Assembly: GCA_017622085.1 (NCBI GenBank)
Contig: JAGARU010000030.1
Span: forward strand, 1 to 64,000
DNA length: 64,000 nt
Reading direction: 5' to 3'
From: Clostridia bacterium
Lineage (GTDB): Bacteria; Bacillota; Clostridia; Oscillospirales; CAG-272
The notes below the pieces were generated by a model. It did no database searches. It saw nothing but the letters and a program-made list of their open reading frames with translations, and was not told the DNA's origin. This document shows, one piece after another, positions 7,282-16,144 of the stretch (position 1 is its first letter; every line of letters begins with the position of its first letter). The position numbers and the translations under genes were made by a program.

Positions 7282-8472
7282 ATGAACGTTCAAACGATCG
7301 TCTATTCTGTGGCGGCGATTTTGTGCGGATGTCTGCTGGCCTTCACTTTAACGCCCCCCGTGCGGGTGCTGGCTTATCGGATCGGTGCCATCGACGTGCC
7401 GACGGATGGCAGAAGAATGCACAAAAAGCCCATTCCCCGCATTGGAGGTCTGGCTATTTACGTGGGCTTCCTTCTGGCCACAGCTCTTTTCGGCACGTAC
7501 TCCCCGGCCTTGGGCGCCATCTGGGTAGGAGGCCTGCTCCTTGTAGCCATTGGTGTCCTTGATGACGTATGGCGCCTGCCCGCGTGGATCAAGCTGTTTG
7601 TGCAGATCGGTGCCGCCGTGATTGCCGTATCTCAGGGCATCACGCTGGAGTATATCAACCTCTTTGGCCACTACATCGACTTCGGTGTATTTGCCATCCC
7701 CGTCACCATCCTTTGGATCGTGGGTCTTACCAACGCCATCAACCTGATCGACGGTCTGGACGGACTGGCCTGCGGTGTTTCCGCCATTTGCTGTCTGTCC
7801 TTGGTGGGTGTAATCCTCGTCTGTGGACGGGATACCAACTTTGCTCTGATCACCGCCATCCTCTTTGGTTGCTGTGTGGGCTTCCTGCCCTTTAACAGCA
7901 ACCCGGCCAAGATCTTCATGGGCGATACGGGTGCTTTGTTCCTTGGTTTTGCCATGGCCGTGATCTCCCTTGAGGGCGTGTTCAAGCTTCATACCGTAAT
8001 TTCGTTTATTATTCCCATTTCTATTTTCGCATTTCCTCTGTTTGACACCCTGTCTGCCTTTGTCCGTCGGGTCTCCCACGGCAAGAGCCCCTTCTCCGCC
8101 GACCGCAGTCACCTGCACCATAAGCTGGTGGATATGGGCTTTACCCACAAGCAGTGTGTCACCATTTTGTACGCCATCTCCGGCATCCTCGGACTTGCCT
8201 CCGTTTCGCTGGCCGCCGAGAACAGCGCCGGTAAGGTAATCGCCATCGTTGGCGTGGCGCTGGTTCTGCTGGCGCTGTACTTCCGTATTTTAAAGGACCC
8301 CTTCATGCGTCGTATGTCGGGTCTGTACGAGGAGCATGAGGAGACTCCCACGGAAGAAGAAACGACGGCGGAGACCGCTCCCGAGGCGGTGACCGCGCCT
8401 GAGGCGGATGCCATCCCCGCGACAAAGACTGCTCCCGCGGCTGATGCGCCCGCCGACCAACCCGAAGAATAA
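7282..8472 (+). CDS. tagO: Undecaprenyl-phosphate sugar-1-phosphate transferase (TagO/WecA/MraY family)
   Basis: This polytopic membrane enzyme of 396 residues would move a HexNAc-1-phosphate from UDP-sugar to undecaprenyl phosphate, the first step of teichoic acid or surface polysaccharide synthesis. About ten helices are visible. The hallmark cytoplasmic motifs are present: RRMHKKPIPRIGG, the Asp-rich VLDDVWRLP, NAINLIDGLDGLACG, and NPAKIFMGDTGALFLG, then a His-rich loop DRSHLHHKL. A roughly 60-residue Ala/Glu/Thr/Pro-rich tail after the last helix is unusual and probably disordered. It begins 16 bases after trpS. The symbol names the closest well-known family; WecA would fit equally well. 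Confidence 0.88.
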   Translation: MNVQTIVYSVAAILCGCLLAFTLTPPVRVLAYRIGAIDVPTDGRRMHKKPIPRIGGLAIYVGFLLATALFGTYSPALGAIWVGGLLLVAIGVLDDVWRLPAWIKLFVQIGAAVIAVSQGITLEYINLFGHYIDFGVFAIPVTILWIVGLTNAINLIDGLDGLACGVSAICCLSLVGVILVCGRDTNFALITAILFGCCVGFLPFNSNPAKIFMGDTGALFLGFAMAVISLEGVFKLHTVISFIIPISIFAFPLFDTLSAFVRRVSHGKSPFSADRSHLHHKLVDMGFTHKQCVTILYAISGILGLASVSLAAENSAGKVIAIVGVALVLLALYFRILKDPFMRRMSGLYEEHEETPTEEETTAETAPEAVTAPEADAIPATKTAPAADAPADQPEE

Positions 8473-8493
8473 AAACCGTAAGGAGGTGACCCT

Positions 8494-9363
8494 GTGGCAA
8501 AGCCGGAGAAGACTGCAAAATACAGCCGTGGCCGTGCCACGTCCATGGTTCCCGGACTGATCGTTCTTTCCGTGATCCTGGCGGTGATTGTCGCAGTGGC
8601 ACTCCTGTTTTTGGTGCGCCTTGAGCTTGTACAGCTTCCATTCCTTGGCGGCGCATCCACAACCCCTGTGGAAACGGACCGCAGCTTCGCGGACGAGCTT
8701 CTGTCCCGCCTGCCCGCCCAGCCCGATGGGGGGGAGGAAGGCGTATCTCTTGAGATCACCCTGGACGATCTGGAAACCATTGTGACCGAGGCCGCATCGG
8801 ACGTAGATCACGTCCACCGGATGAAGATCACCTACACCTCCGGCGTCCGCCGGATCCAGTACGCCGAGGTAGTGTCAAAGGGCGGCAAATTCCGCGCCGA
8901 TCTGACGGATAGCCAAGGCACCGTCCTCAAGCGGATCCTATACGATAAGGTGCACATTCAGGTCTTTGACGGAGCCACCGGCCAGTCCAAGATCTTCGCC
9001 TTAAACGACTGGTTCTCACTCAGCAACGCAGAGAACAAGGAGCTTTTGGCCATGCTCTACGGCTTCAGTCCCAAGGGGGAGATCGGTATTCCCTCCATGG
9101 CGGACGTGCTGGAGCTCCTTACCACCGAGGAGATCGCGGATTACCGCATTGAGCTGGTTCGTGACGAAAAGGTGCACTACATACGGGTGTCCTTCACCTA
9201 CACACTGACCGGCGTCCGAGAAGAGTACGACCTTGACCTTGAGACGGGAATCATTCTGAGCGCCCGCTCCAGCCTGAACGGCACGGTGTACTACACCGCC
9301 GAGACCGAGGAGATCTCCTACGTTTTAACCGAGTATGGGGATTCCTACTTTAAAATCCAATAA
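8494..9363 (+). CDS. Membrane-anchored extracytoplasmic protein, family unknown
   Basis: This 289-residue protein has a short basic cytoplasmic N-terminus, one transmembrane helix (about residues 17-43) and a large external domain. The domain has alternating strands and ends in SYVLTEYGDSYFKIQ. It resembles LolA/LppX-like or DUF4412-type beta domains in strand pattern only; I cannot assign a family. The start is GTG at 8494, spaced behind AGGAGGTGA. Its place between a TagO-type transferase and mscL suggests an envelope role, which is inference. Confidence 0.75.
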   Translation: MAKPEKTAKYSRGRATSMVPGLIVLSVILAVIVAVALLFLVRLELVQLPFLGGASTTPVETDRSFADELLSRLPAQPDGGEEGVSLEITLDDLETIVTEAASDVDHVHRMKITYTSGVRRIQYAEVVSKGGKFRADLTDSQGTVLKRILYDKVHIQVFDGATGQSKIFALNDWFSLSNAENKELLAMLYGFSPKGEIGIPSMADVLELLTTEEIADYRIELVRDEKVHYIRVSFTYTLTGVREEYDLDLETGIILSARSSLNGTVYYTAETEEISYVLTEYGDSYFKIQ

Positions 9364-9425
9364 GCTCATATCCGTGCGCTTCGGCGTGCGGCAGAAATTT
9401 TTATATTGCAAAGGAGAGTACCGAT

Positions 9426-10049
9426 ATGGGCGCCTTAGATCAACAAGAAATGAACAAGAAGATCAAGGAAGGAGAAAAGGTTGTAAAAAGGGAAAAGCGT
9501 AAAAAGATGAAGGAGGGCTACGTTTCCTTCTGGGCGGACTTCAAGGCATTCATCACCAAGGGCAACGTGCTGGATATGGCAGTAGCCGTAGTTGTAGCCT
9601 CCGCTTTCAACGCCATTGTAAACGGCCTCGTAAAGAACATCATCACCCCCTTTGTTACTTATCTGACCAGCGGTGTCAGCATTGATGAGTGGGAGATCGT
9701 GCTTCGTCCCGAGGAGATCGTGGACGGTGTGGTTACCACCACCAAGATTGCCATTTCCTACGGTCTCTGGCTGCAGGCGATCGTTGACTTTATCATCATT
9801 GCCTTCAGCGTATTCGTTGTTGTCCGCGTGATCCGTAAGACAGAGCGCCGTCTCAAAGCCAAGGAGATCGCCGAGAAGGAAGCCGCCGCCGCAAAGAAGA
9901 AGGCCGAGGACGATGCAGCCGCCGCCGCAAAGGCCGCCGCGGATGCCGAAGCCGCCGCAGAAAAGCAGCGCATTGAGGACGAGTTCTACGCCAATGTCAA
10001 GGAGCAGTCCGAGCTTCTCCGCGCCATTCTCGAGCAGGTTAAGAAATAA
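9426..10049 (+). CDS. mscL: Large-conductance mechanosensitive channel with long Ala/Lys-rich tail
   Basis: This 207-residue channel releases solutes when membrane tension rises on osmotic downshift. The MscL core covers about residues 35-145: FKAFITKGNVLDMAVAVVV as the first helix, AFNAIVNGLVKNIITP, and the second helix WLQAIVDFIIIAFSVFVVV. Both ends are extended. The N-terminus carries about 30 very basic residues, and the C-terminal 60 residues are an Ala/Lys/Glu-rich coiled coil. The core is normal, so the channel function is secure. It is the last gene before a strong bidirectional terminator. Confidence 0.92.
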   Translation: MGALDQQEMNKKIKEGEKVVKREKRKKMKEGYVSFWADFKAFITKGNVLDMAVAVVVASAFNAIVNGLVKNIITPFVTYLTSGVSIDEWEIVLRPEEIVDGVVTTTKIAISYGLWLQAIVDFIIIAFSVFVVVRVIRKTERRLKAKEIAEKEAAAAKKKAEDDAAAAAKAAADAEAAAEKQRIEDEFYANVKEQSELLRAILEQVKK

Positions 10050-10060
10050 ACCGAAATAAG

Positions 10061-10100
10061 AAAACGTCATTCGATCATGCGATCGAATGACGTTTTTTTG
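10061..10100. terminator. Strong bidirectional terminator
   Basis: A perfect 16-bp stem (10061-10076 with 10081-10096) has loop ATGC, with A-run and T-run at the two ends. It ends the repressor-mscL unit on plus and the histidine kinase unit on minus. Confidence 0.93.
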
Positions 10101-10103
10101 TTA

Positions 10104-11543
10104 TTATGCCAGAGGCAATTCAAACCAGAAGCAGCTACCTTCACCCAGGTCGCTTGAAACACCGAATTTGGCGTTGTGGGCGTCGAGAACGCTCTTTACA
10201 ATCGAAAGGCCAAGCCCTGTGCCGACAGCGGCCCGCTTGTGGACCTTGTCCACCTTGTAGTACCGCTCCCAGATCTTGGGCAGATCCTCCGCCGGAATGC
10301 CGGCGCCGGTGTCGGTAACGGAAAAGCGGGCAATACCGTCCCCCGCGGTCAGGCGAATGCTTACCTGCTTGTCCTCCCCCGTGTAGTTGACGGCGTTGCC
10401 AATCAGATTGTACAGTACCTGCTGGAGGCGCTTCCGATCGCCCCGCACCCAAACGCCCTCCGGGGCGTCCACGTGAATGGTGTAGCCGTTTTTGCTCAGC
10501 AGATCGCGGAAGTGGGCTCCGGCCTCCCCGGCAAGCGTACCCAGATCAAATCGGGTGGGCTGCATGACCTCCGTACCCGAAAGCAGGCGGGATACGTCCA
10601 AAAGATCGTTTACTAGGGAAGAGAGACGGTGGGTCTCGTTTACGATGATCTGCAGGTTCTCCGCCGTAACCTCCCCCGGGATATCCCGCATAATCTCCGC
10701 ATAGCCGCCGATCATGGTCAGGGGCGTGCGCAGGTCGTGGGATACGTTGGCAATCAGCTCCCGCCGCAAGGCCTCCGTACGGGAAAGCTCCTCGGCGGCC
10801 AGCGTTAAGGTGTTGCCCAGCTCCTCCGTCTCCCGATAGCCGGGGGCAGAGAAATCCGCGCCGTAATTGCCCTTGGCCAGCTGTGCGGCACCTTGATTCA
10901 GCTTGGCAATTGGGCGGGCAAGGGAGCCGGATATAAGAAAGGCCATAGCAACGGCGATCACCGCAATCACGGCAGAGATCCAGATCAGCTGCTCGCGCAG
11001 GGCGGCAACGGTCGCCACGGAGGGGTACACCTCTACGTTTGCAAGGATCAGATAGTCCTTGCCGTTTTCAAGGGAAAGAAGCCGTGCACAAAAGGCGGTG
11101 TCCGACGGACGGTTGTCCGTGGGAGGCGAGCCAAAGGAGCTGACCGCTACCCGTTCCACCGCAATCCCCCCGTCGCTCTCGGCGGCAATATACAGACGGT
11201 GGAGCAGCTCGGACATATTGGCAATGTCGTGGATGCGACAGTTTTCGTTTGCATGAATATCCGCTACCCGGGTGGCCACGGTATTAACGATCTCATAGAC
11301 GGAAACGCAGGCCGCCTTTTCAAAGGCCGCATCCTGAATGCTCTCACTCAGTGCTTCCGTGCCCTGACTTTCAAGCGCCGCCTCAATGCGGCGGATCACC
11401 GCCCGCCCCTCCATGACACGAACACCTTCAAAAAGCTGTCCGAACAGTGCCACCTGAAAGATCCACAAAAGTCCAAGGATCAGAAGCGCAAAGAGGGAAA
11501 AGAGCAGGAGGATTTTCGTCCTCAGCTTCATCGAGCGCTTCAT
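10104..11543 (-). CDS. Sensor histidine kinase
   Basis: This is a 479-residue membrane kinase. Helix 1 spans about 10-34, an external sensing domain about 35-185, and helix 2 about 186-206. A HAMP segment follows to about 258, then HisKA with the phosphorylated His269 in NVSHDLRTPLTM, then HATPase_c with N-box NLIGNAVNY, DTGAGI, and GTGLGLSIV. It overlaps the response regulator gene by four bases (ATGA), so the two are translationally coupled. It belongs to the PhoR/ResE-like group, but the stimulus is not readable from the sequence; the external domain has several Cys and His residues. Confidence 0.95.
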   Translation of the reverse strand: MKRSMKLRTKILLLFSLFALLILGLLWIFQVALFGQLFEGVRVMEGRAVIRRIEAALESQGTEALSESIQDAAFEKAACVSVYEIVNTVATRVADIHANENCRIHDIANMSELLHRLYIAAESDGGIAVERVAVSSFGSPPTDNRPSDTAFCARLLSLENGKDYLILANVEVYPSVATVAALREQLIWISAVIAVIAVAMAFLISGSLARPIAKLNQGAAQLAKGNYGADFSAPGYRETEELGNTLTLAAEELSRTEALRRELIANVSHDLRTPLTMIGGYAEIMRDIPGEVTAENLQIIVNETHRLSSLVNDLLDVSRLLSGTEVMQPTRFDLGTLAGEAGAHFRDLLSKNGYTIHVDAPEGVWVRGDRKRLQQVLYNLIGNAVNYTGEDKQVSIRLTAGDGIARFSVTDTGAGIPAEDLPKIWERYYKVDKVHKRAAVGTGLGLSIVKSVLDAHNAKFGVSSDLGEGSCFWFELPLA

Positions 11544-12244
11544 ACCGCACCAACCTCAAACCGATAGCCCACGCTACGGATGGTAACGATGAATTTGCTG
11601 TAGTCTCCCAAGGATTTCCGCAGGAGCTTGATGTGGGTATCCAGCGTCCGATCGTCCCCGTAAAACTCATAGCCCCAGACCTCGGTGATCAGCTTTTCCC
11701 GGGAGAGGGCAAGGTTGCGGTTTTTTACCATGTAGAATAAAAGCTCGTATTCCTTCGGCGACATTTCGGCCCGCACTCCGTCCACAAACACCAGTCGCGC
11801 GGCAAAGTCCACCCGTAAGCCCTCAGCCTCAAACACGTCAGCGGCGGCAGGGGCGGCCGTACCTCGGCCGGCGCGCTTAAGGATCGCATCGATGCGGAGC
11901 ATCAGCTCCCGCGGGGAAAAGGGCTTGACCACGTAGTCGTCCACTCCCAGCTCAAAGCCGTTGATGCGGTCGTATTCCTCGCCCCGGGCGCTCAGCATCA
12001 GTATGGGCGTATCGGAGCTCTTTCGAATCTGCCGGCAGGCGGAAAATCCGTCCAGCTCCGGCATCATAATGTCCATAACGATCAAATCAAAATCGTCGTT
12101 TTTCGCCTTCAGAACCGCCTCCATTCCGTCGGCGGCCTCGGTTACCGTATGGCCCTCGTATTCGGCGTATTTTCGGATCAGGGCACGAATGCCGTCCTCA
12201 TCGTCCACCACCAGCAGGCGGTAGGACCGTTTCTCTTCCGTCAT
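11540..12244 (-). CDS. OmpR/PhoB-family response regulator
   Basis: This is a 234-residue DNA-binding regulator phosphorylated by the partner kinase at 10104. The receiver domain (about 8-122) has the acidic pair VVDDED, phospho-acceptor Asp58 in VMDIMMPELDG, and the conserved Lys in VVKPFSPREL. The winged-helix domain (about 135-230) ends with the usual GDDRTLDTHIKLLRKSL and VGYRFE. It is the first gene of the two-gene operon, with GGAGGAG before the ATG. The promoter is at 12276-12304. Confidence 0.96.
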   Translation of the reverse strand: MTEEKRSYRLLVVDDEDGIRALIRKYAEYEGHTVTEAADGMEAVLKAKNDDFDLIVMDIMMPELDGFSACRQIRKSSDTPILMLSARGEEYDRINGFELGVDDYVVKPFSPRELMLRIDAILKRAGRGTAAPAAADVFEAEGLRVDFAARLVFVDGVRAEMSPKEYELLFYMVKNRNLALSREKLITEVWGYEFYGDDRTLDTHIKLLRKSLGDYSKFIVTIRSVGYRFEVGAV

Positions 12245-12275
12245 AGCGGCTCCTCCTTTTCAAGGCTTTCGCCTT

Positions 12276-12304
12276 ATTGTAGCACAATCGTCAGGGGATT
12301 GCAA
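12276..12304 (-). promoter_or_regulatory. Promoter of the two-component operon
   Basis: On minus, TTGCAA (12299-12304) and TACAAT (12276-12281) are 17 bases apart, 31 bases upstream of the response regulator start. Confidence 0.65.
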
Positions 12305-12311
12305 GATGCGA

Positions 12312-12343
12312 AAGCGGACGGAGGCTGCCGCCCCCATCCGCTT
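12312..12343 (-). terminator. Weak hairpin downstream of htrA
   Basis: AAGCGGA (12312-12318) pairs with TCCGCTT (12337-12343). The loop is GC-rich and the T-run on the exit side is poor, so termination here may be inefficient and htrA may read into the kinase operon. Confidence 0.4.
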
Positions 12344-12349
12344 GGATGA

Positions 12350-13594
12350 TCAGGTATCGCTGAAGTTGATCTCGGTGGTGTTCTCCGGCGTTGCCTCGAA
12401 CAGAGTCACCGTCACGTCAGTGATCTCGTTGTTCCGCGCAATGGTAAAGGTCAGGGTGTCGCCCACCTGATGCTCGCGGATGATGCTCTTCAGCTGAGCC
12501 ACAGTGGAAATGTCCGTGCCGTCCACTCCGAGGATCCGGTCACCGGGCTTCAGAACGTCGTCGTTGTAGGTGGTCACTACCTGATAAACATACACGCCGA
12601 AATCCTTGACCCCGTACTTGTAGGCGGTCATCACGTCGTTGATCTCAAGGAGAGAAACGCCCATGTAGGTCCGTCCGCGCACGTAGCCGTAGGAGACCAA
12701 CTGCTCGAATACGGATAGCGCATCCTCCACCGGAATCGCAAAGCCAAGACCCTCAATGCCCGTGCCGCTGGACTTGGCGTTGACAATGCCCACCAGCCGT
12801 CCCATCATGTCAAAGAGACCGCCGCCGGAGTTGCCGGGGTTGATGGCCGCGTTGGTCTGGAGCAGATTCATGGTGTTTCCGTCCACCTCGATCTCCCGAT
12901 CCAAGGCGCTGATAATTCCGTTGGTTATCGTGCCCCCAAGCTCACCCAAGGGATTGCCTACGGCCAAAACTTCTTCGCCCACCGCCAAGGGATCCTCTGC
13001 CCGACGGGTCACTGCGTAAGAGAGGCCACTTGCCTCGATTTTCAGCACTGCAATGTCCGTCTCCGCATCGGCACCTACTACGGTGGCGGGATATTTTTCG
13101 CCGTTTTTCAGTGTTACGGTAATGTCGCTTACTGCCTTACCATTGTCGTCCACAATTACGTGGGTGTTGGTAATGATGTAGCCGTCCTCCGTCATGATCA
13201 CGCCGCTTCCTGCGCCGCCGGTTACGTACTGGAAGAAGGAGCTGACCGCCTGATACTGGGTCACGATCTCCACCACGCAATTCTCAACCGTTTCCGTTAC
13301 TCCGGTGTAGGTAAGGGAGGCATCGGTAGGCACTATGGTCTGTACGTCCCGATAGATCACGGCAGGCTCCTCCGTTATGTCTGAGCCGCCTGTTGCCAGC
13401 ATCGCACCGCCGTATCCGGCAAGGCCGCCAAGGGCTATGGCACCTACGCAAAGCCAGGCTACAAGCTTGGTGCTGAGGGAGGATTTTGCCTCCTTGAATT
13501 TTGGCTCAATGGGATTCAGCACCGTACGGTCCGGGCCGGTAGAAAAATTGTTGTTTACGGGTCGATTCCCGTCGTTGAAGATATAATCAGGCAT
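12350..13594 (-). CDS. htrA: HtrA/DegP-type membrane-anchored serine protease
   Basis: This 414-residue protease degrades or refolds misfolded envelope proteins. A cytoplasmic N-terminus of about 42 residues precedes one membrane helix (about 43-66). The trypsin-like S1C domain carries the full triad: His145 (NTHVIVDD), Asp180 (ETDIAVLKI) and Ser256 (NPGNSGGGLF). A single PDZ domain covers about residues 310-400 (LKPGDRILGVDGTDI). One PDZ and an N-terminal anchor match the Firmicutes HtrA/HtrB/YyxA layout. It lies just upstream of a two-component system, as in several Firmicutes envelope-stress loci, but has its own start region. Confidence 0.95.
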   Translation of the reverse strand: MPDYIFNDGNRPVNNNFSTGPDRTVLNPIEPKFKEAKSSLSTKLVAWLCVGAIALGGLAGYGGAMLATGGSDITEEPAVIYRDVQTIVPTDASLTYTGVTETVENCVVEIVTQYQAVSSFFQYVTGGAGSGVIMTEDGYIITNTHVIVDDNGKAVSDITVTLKNGEKYPATVVGADAETDIAVLKIEASGLSYAVTRRAEDPLAVGEEVLAVGNPLGELGGTITNGIISALDREIEVDGNTMNLLQTNAAINPGNSGGGLFDMMGRLVGIVNAKSSGTGIEGLGFAIPVEDALSVFEQLVSYGYVRGRTYMGVSLLEINDVMTAYKYGVKDFGVYVYQVVTTYNDDVLKPGDRILGVDGTDISTVAQLKSIIREHQVGDTLTFTIARNNEITDVTVTLFEATPENTTEINFSDT

Positions 13595-13715
13595 GATTTG
13601 TACCTCGTTTCTCGTTTTATGCCCCTATTATATCCCGGGAATGTGATGGTTTTATGAAGAAGGAGGAAATTTTGCTTGAAAATTTCCCCATCCGTCCGGG
13701 AAATTGCTTGCCTAC

Positions 13716-13744
13716 TTGAAAAAGAGAAGAAAATGAGGTAAAAT
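13716..13744 (+). promoter_or_regulatory. Promoter of the 13778 surface protein gene
   Basis: TTGAAA (13716-13721) and TAAAAT (13739-13744) are 17 bases apart, 33 bases before the GTG start. Confidence 0.6.
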
Positions 13745-13777
13745 AGAGGAAAAGAAACGGAATGAAGGAGAAAACAG

Positions 13778-16090
13778 GTGAAAAAACGAATTCTAAGCCT
13801 TTTCTGCGCCCTGTTTTTGTTATATACCCTGCCCGTAACCGTATATGCCGAGGAGGCCTCGCCCGGCGTGGATGAGCCTGCCGTGTCAGATGCCTTTTTA
13901 AAGACGGTTACGGATAATAACGGCATTTTAGTGGAACGGAAGGAGGAGGGCTATCTTCTCTCCGCCGAGAGCGGTGTGGTCTATACCGTGGCCATTGACT
14001 CTTATGCAGAAAAAAGCCTGATCCTGTCGGTGGAGGGCAACTACGGTGTCAATACTGCCACGCTGTCCTTCAGTGAGGATGGGCAAGATTTCCGTGCCGC
14101 CGGAGTTGTATCTTTGAGTCTTGCGCCCACAAGAGAGCGTACTCCCTATGTTGTTGAATTGCCCGACGGCATGGCCGTGTCCTACGTTCGCATTCGTCTG
14201 AGCGGTGCGGTGGGTGCTCACCTGTACCTTAATTCTATTGAGCCGCCTCTTGCCTCTCAGGACTATCGCAACGATGCCGTGGGCGTAGTCACCTCTGCGT
14301 CCTTGGTGGGAGGAAGCACCCTGTCCGTCAAGGGCACTCTGGAGGCGGCGGCCTCCATTCAATACCTGTCCTACCGCTTGGTTCTCTTTGCGCTGGATCC
14401 TATGGAAACCGTGACCGATATCGGAGCAGATACGCCCCGACTGGAAACCCTTTCCGTGCATCAGAAGTTTGAGTTCCGTGTCCGTTTGGATGACGCCACC
14501 CAAGCCAAAAAATACGTGGTGGCCCTGGTAAACGGGGAGGAGATTCTGCCCTTGGGCGATCCGTTCTACGCCTATTCCACCGATCGCACCGAGGCGGAAC
14601 GGAAGTATAAGGGCGTTTACACCGATGGGCGAATCGATCTCTTTGAGGCCGGTGCTGAGACCAACATCGTGGAGTTTGACCTGAATAAGCTTCTGCACGA
14701 GGAGGGGGACGGTGCCAATACCCGCCTCTACATCGTTAACGGAACCTATCACTATCTGGACGTCGATTATACAAAGGGCATCCAGCACGCAGTGGAGCTT
14801 TCTCGCGCCTGCGGCATTTCTACCGTCTTGCATCTGACGGGCCTTGATGCTGTGGAAGAAACCTTTTCCGCTCCCGTGGTGTTGCAGACCTTCGTTACCT
14901 TCCTTCGGGAGGAGTACGGAAGTGAGAGCTCTATAGCCGGAGTGATTCTGGATCGGGAGGGCCTGGATCTGACCTCGGATGCCGAGGGTCTGGTTGCCTA
15001 TGCAAACAAATTGCACCATCTGAAGGCTTTGGTCGATGCCCAACTCGGTGGCTTCACAGTCTATGCAAACGTTTCCTGCGACGGCACAGAGGCCGAAGCG
15101 CTGGCACAGCTTTCCTCCGCCCTTTACGGGGCAGGGGAGATGTCCTACGGCATCTATTTCCATGCGGACGTTATGGATGGAACGTTGGTGTCCCGTTTGT
15201 CTGCGCTTCTTTCCAATCAGTTCCATTCCTCTCCCAATGCGTGCGGCCTTCTGTGGGATGTGCAAAGTGACACAGAGTTGGCCTTTTACCGCGCTTACGC
15301 TGGTCAGGCAGAGCGAATCTTTGACGTATTTACGGTTCGCATAGACGAGGCTGTCGATGCCTCTTTGGCTACCGGGCAGATCCGCGATTATGACGCCGAC
15401 CGTCGATACATAACGATCTCCTCTGTGGCGGAGATACCGGAACGCATTGTCACCGGATATTATGTTTTAGATGAATTTGATCGGAATATTTCCACCGCCA
15501 ACTGGCACATCGGCGGCAACGTGCAGTCCTTTGGTACGGGTTATTCCACCGTCTTTGCCAAAAAAGTGCTGATGCTCCACGTGGAGGCTCACGGTGGCCG
15601 TGCCATGGCCATCTATACTTCCGATGCCCCCTTAGATCTTTCCTCCACCCCCTATATGCGTTTCTCCTTTGCGGCCCTTCTGGAGCGATCCGGTACCCTG
15701 GCCGATCTTCCTTCCCGAATTTCGGGCGAGATCGCTTTCCTCTCCGGCTCCCGCCGCGTTGTTCTGCCCCTGAAGGCTGTTCCCGTGGACAATCGGGTGG
15801 ACGTGTATATTTTTTTACCGAAGGATGAGATCGTGACCTCGATCGACGCCATCGTTCTCTGTCTTGACGGTCAGGCCCTCGGAGAGATGTGCATTGAGTC
15901 ACTGACCCTGTATAGCACCACTCTCACCGCGGAGGAGATCCCCGCCGCTGTCCACGCCGGTAGCGTGACTCCTGATGGTGACAACCGGACCCTGGTTCCT
16001 ATGGTGCTTTTCCTTGGAATGCTTGCTCTTATCACCTTGACGGTATCTTTGTTTTTGCTCCGTCGCAGCATTGAGCCTACCGAAAAATAA
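13778..16090 (+). CDS. Large secreted, C-terminally anchored protein with barrel-like middle domain (DUF5722-like)
   Basis: This 770-residue protein has a Sec signal peptide (about 1-25, ending VYAEE) and one C-terminal transmembrane helix (about 740-762) followed by RRSIEPTEK, so it is displayed on the outer face. Residues about 40-290 are beta-rich. A central alpha/beta part (about 290-520) contains DVDYTKGIQHAVELSRACG and AGVILDREGLDL, which read like a TIM-barrel glycosidase relative such as DUF5722. Residues about 560-730 are a beta sandwich like a carbohydrate-binding module. The assignment is from pattern, not from a clear catalytic motif. GTG start with AAGGAG upstream. It stands alone between htrA and a terminator. 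Confidence 0.7.
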   Translation: MKKRILSLFCALFLLYTLPVTVYAEEASPGVDEPAVSDAFLKTVTDNNGILVERKEEGYLLSAESGVVYTVAIDSYAEKSLILSVEGNYGVNTATLSFSEDGQDFRAAGVVSLSLAPTRERTPYVVELPDGMAVSYVRIRLSGAVGAHLYLNSIEPPLASQDYRNDAVGVVTSASLVGGSTLSVKGTLEAAASIQYLSYRLVLFALDPMETVTDIGADTPRLETLSVHQKFEFRVRLDDATQAKKYVVALVNGEEILPLGDPFYAYSTDRTEAERKYKGVYTDGRIDLFEAGAETNIVEFDLNKLLHEEGDGANTRLYIVNGTYHYLDVDYTKGIQHAVELSRACGISTVLHLTGLDAVEETFSAPVVLQTFVTFLREEYGSESSIAGVILDREGLDLTSDAEGLVAYANKLHHLKALVDAQLGGFTVYANVSCDGTEAEALAQLSSALYGAGEMSYGIYFHADVMDGTLVSRLSALLSNQFHSSPNACGLLWDVQSDTELAFYRAYAGQAERIFDVFTVRIDEAVDASLATGQIRDYDADRRYITISSVAEIPERIVTGYYVLDEFDRNISTANWHIGGNVQSFGTGYSTVFAKKVLMLHVEAHGGRAMAIYTSDAPLDLSSTPYMRFSFAALLERSGTLADLPSRISGEIAFLSGSRRVVLPLKAVPVDNRVDVYIFLPKDEIVTSIDAIVLCLDGQALGEMCIESLTLYSTTLTAEEIPAAVHAGSVTPDGDNRTLVPMVLFLGMLALITLTVSLFLLRRSIEPTEK

Positions 16091-16093
16091 TAC

Positions 16094-16144
16094 AAAAAGT
16101 CATCACAAGGCCGCAGAATGCCGCTTTTGTGATGGCTTTTTTTT
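16094..16144. terminator. Bidirectional terminator, repeated family copy 1
   Basis: AAAAAGTCATCACAA pairs with TTGTGATGGCTTTTT around a short GC loop, with T-runs on both sides. A close relative occurs at 56912-56957. Confidence 0.85.
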
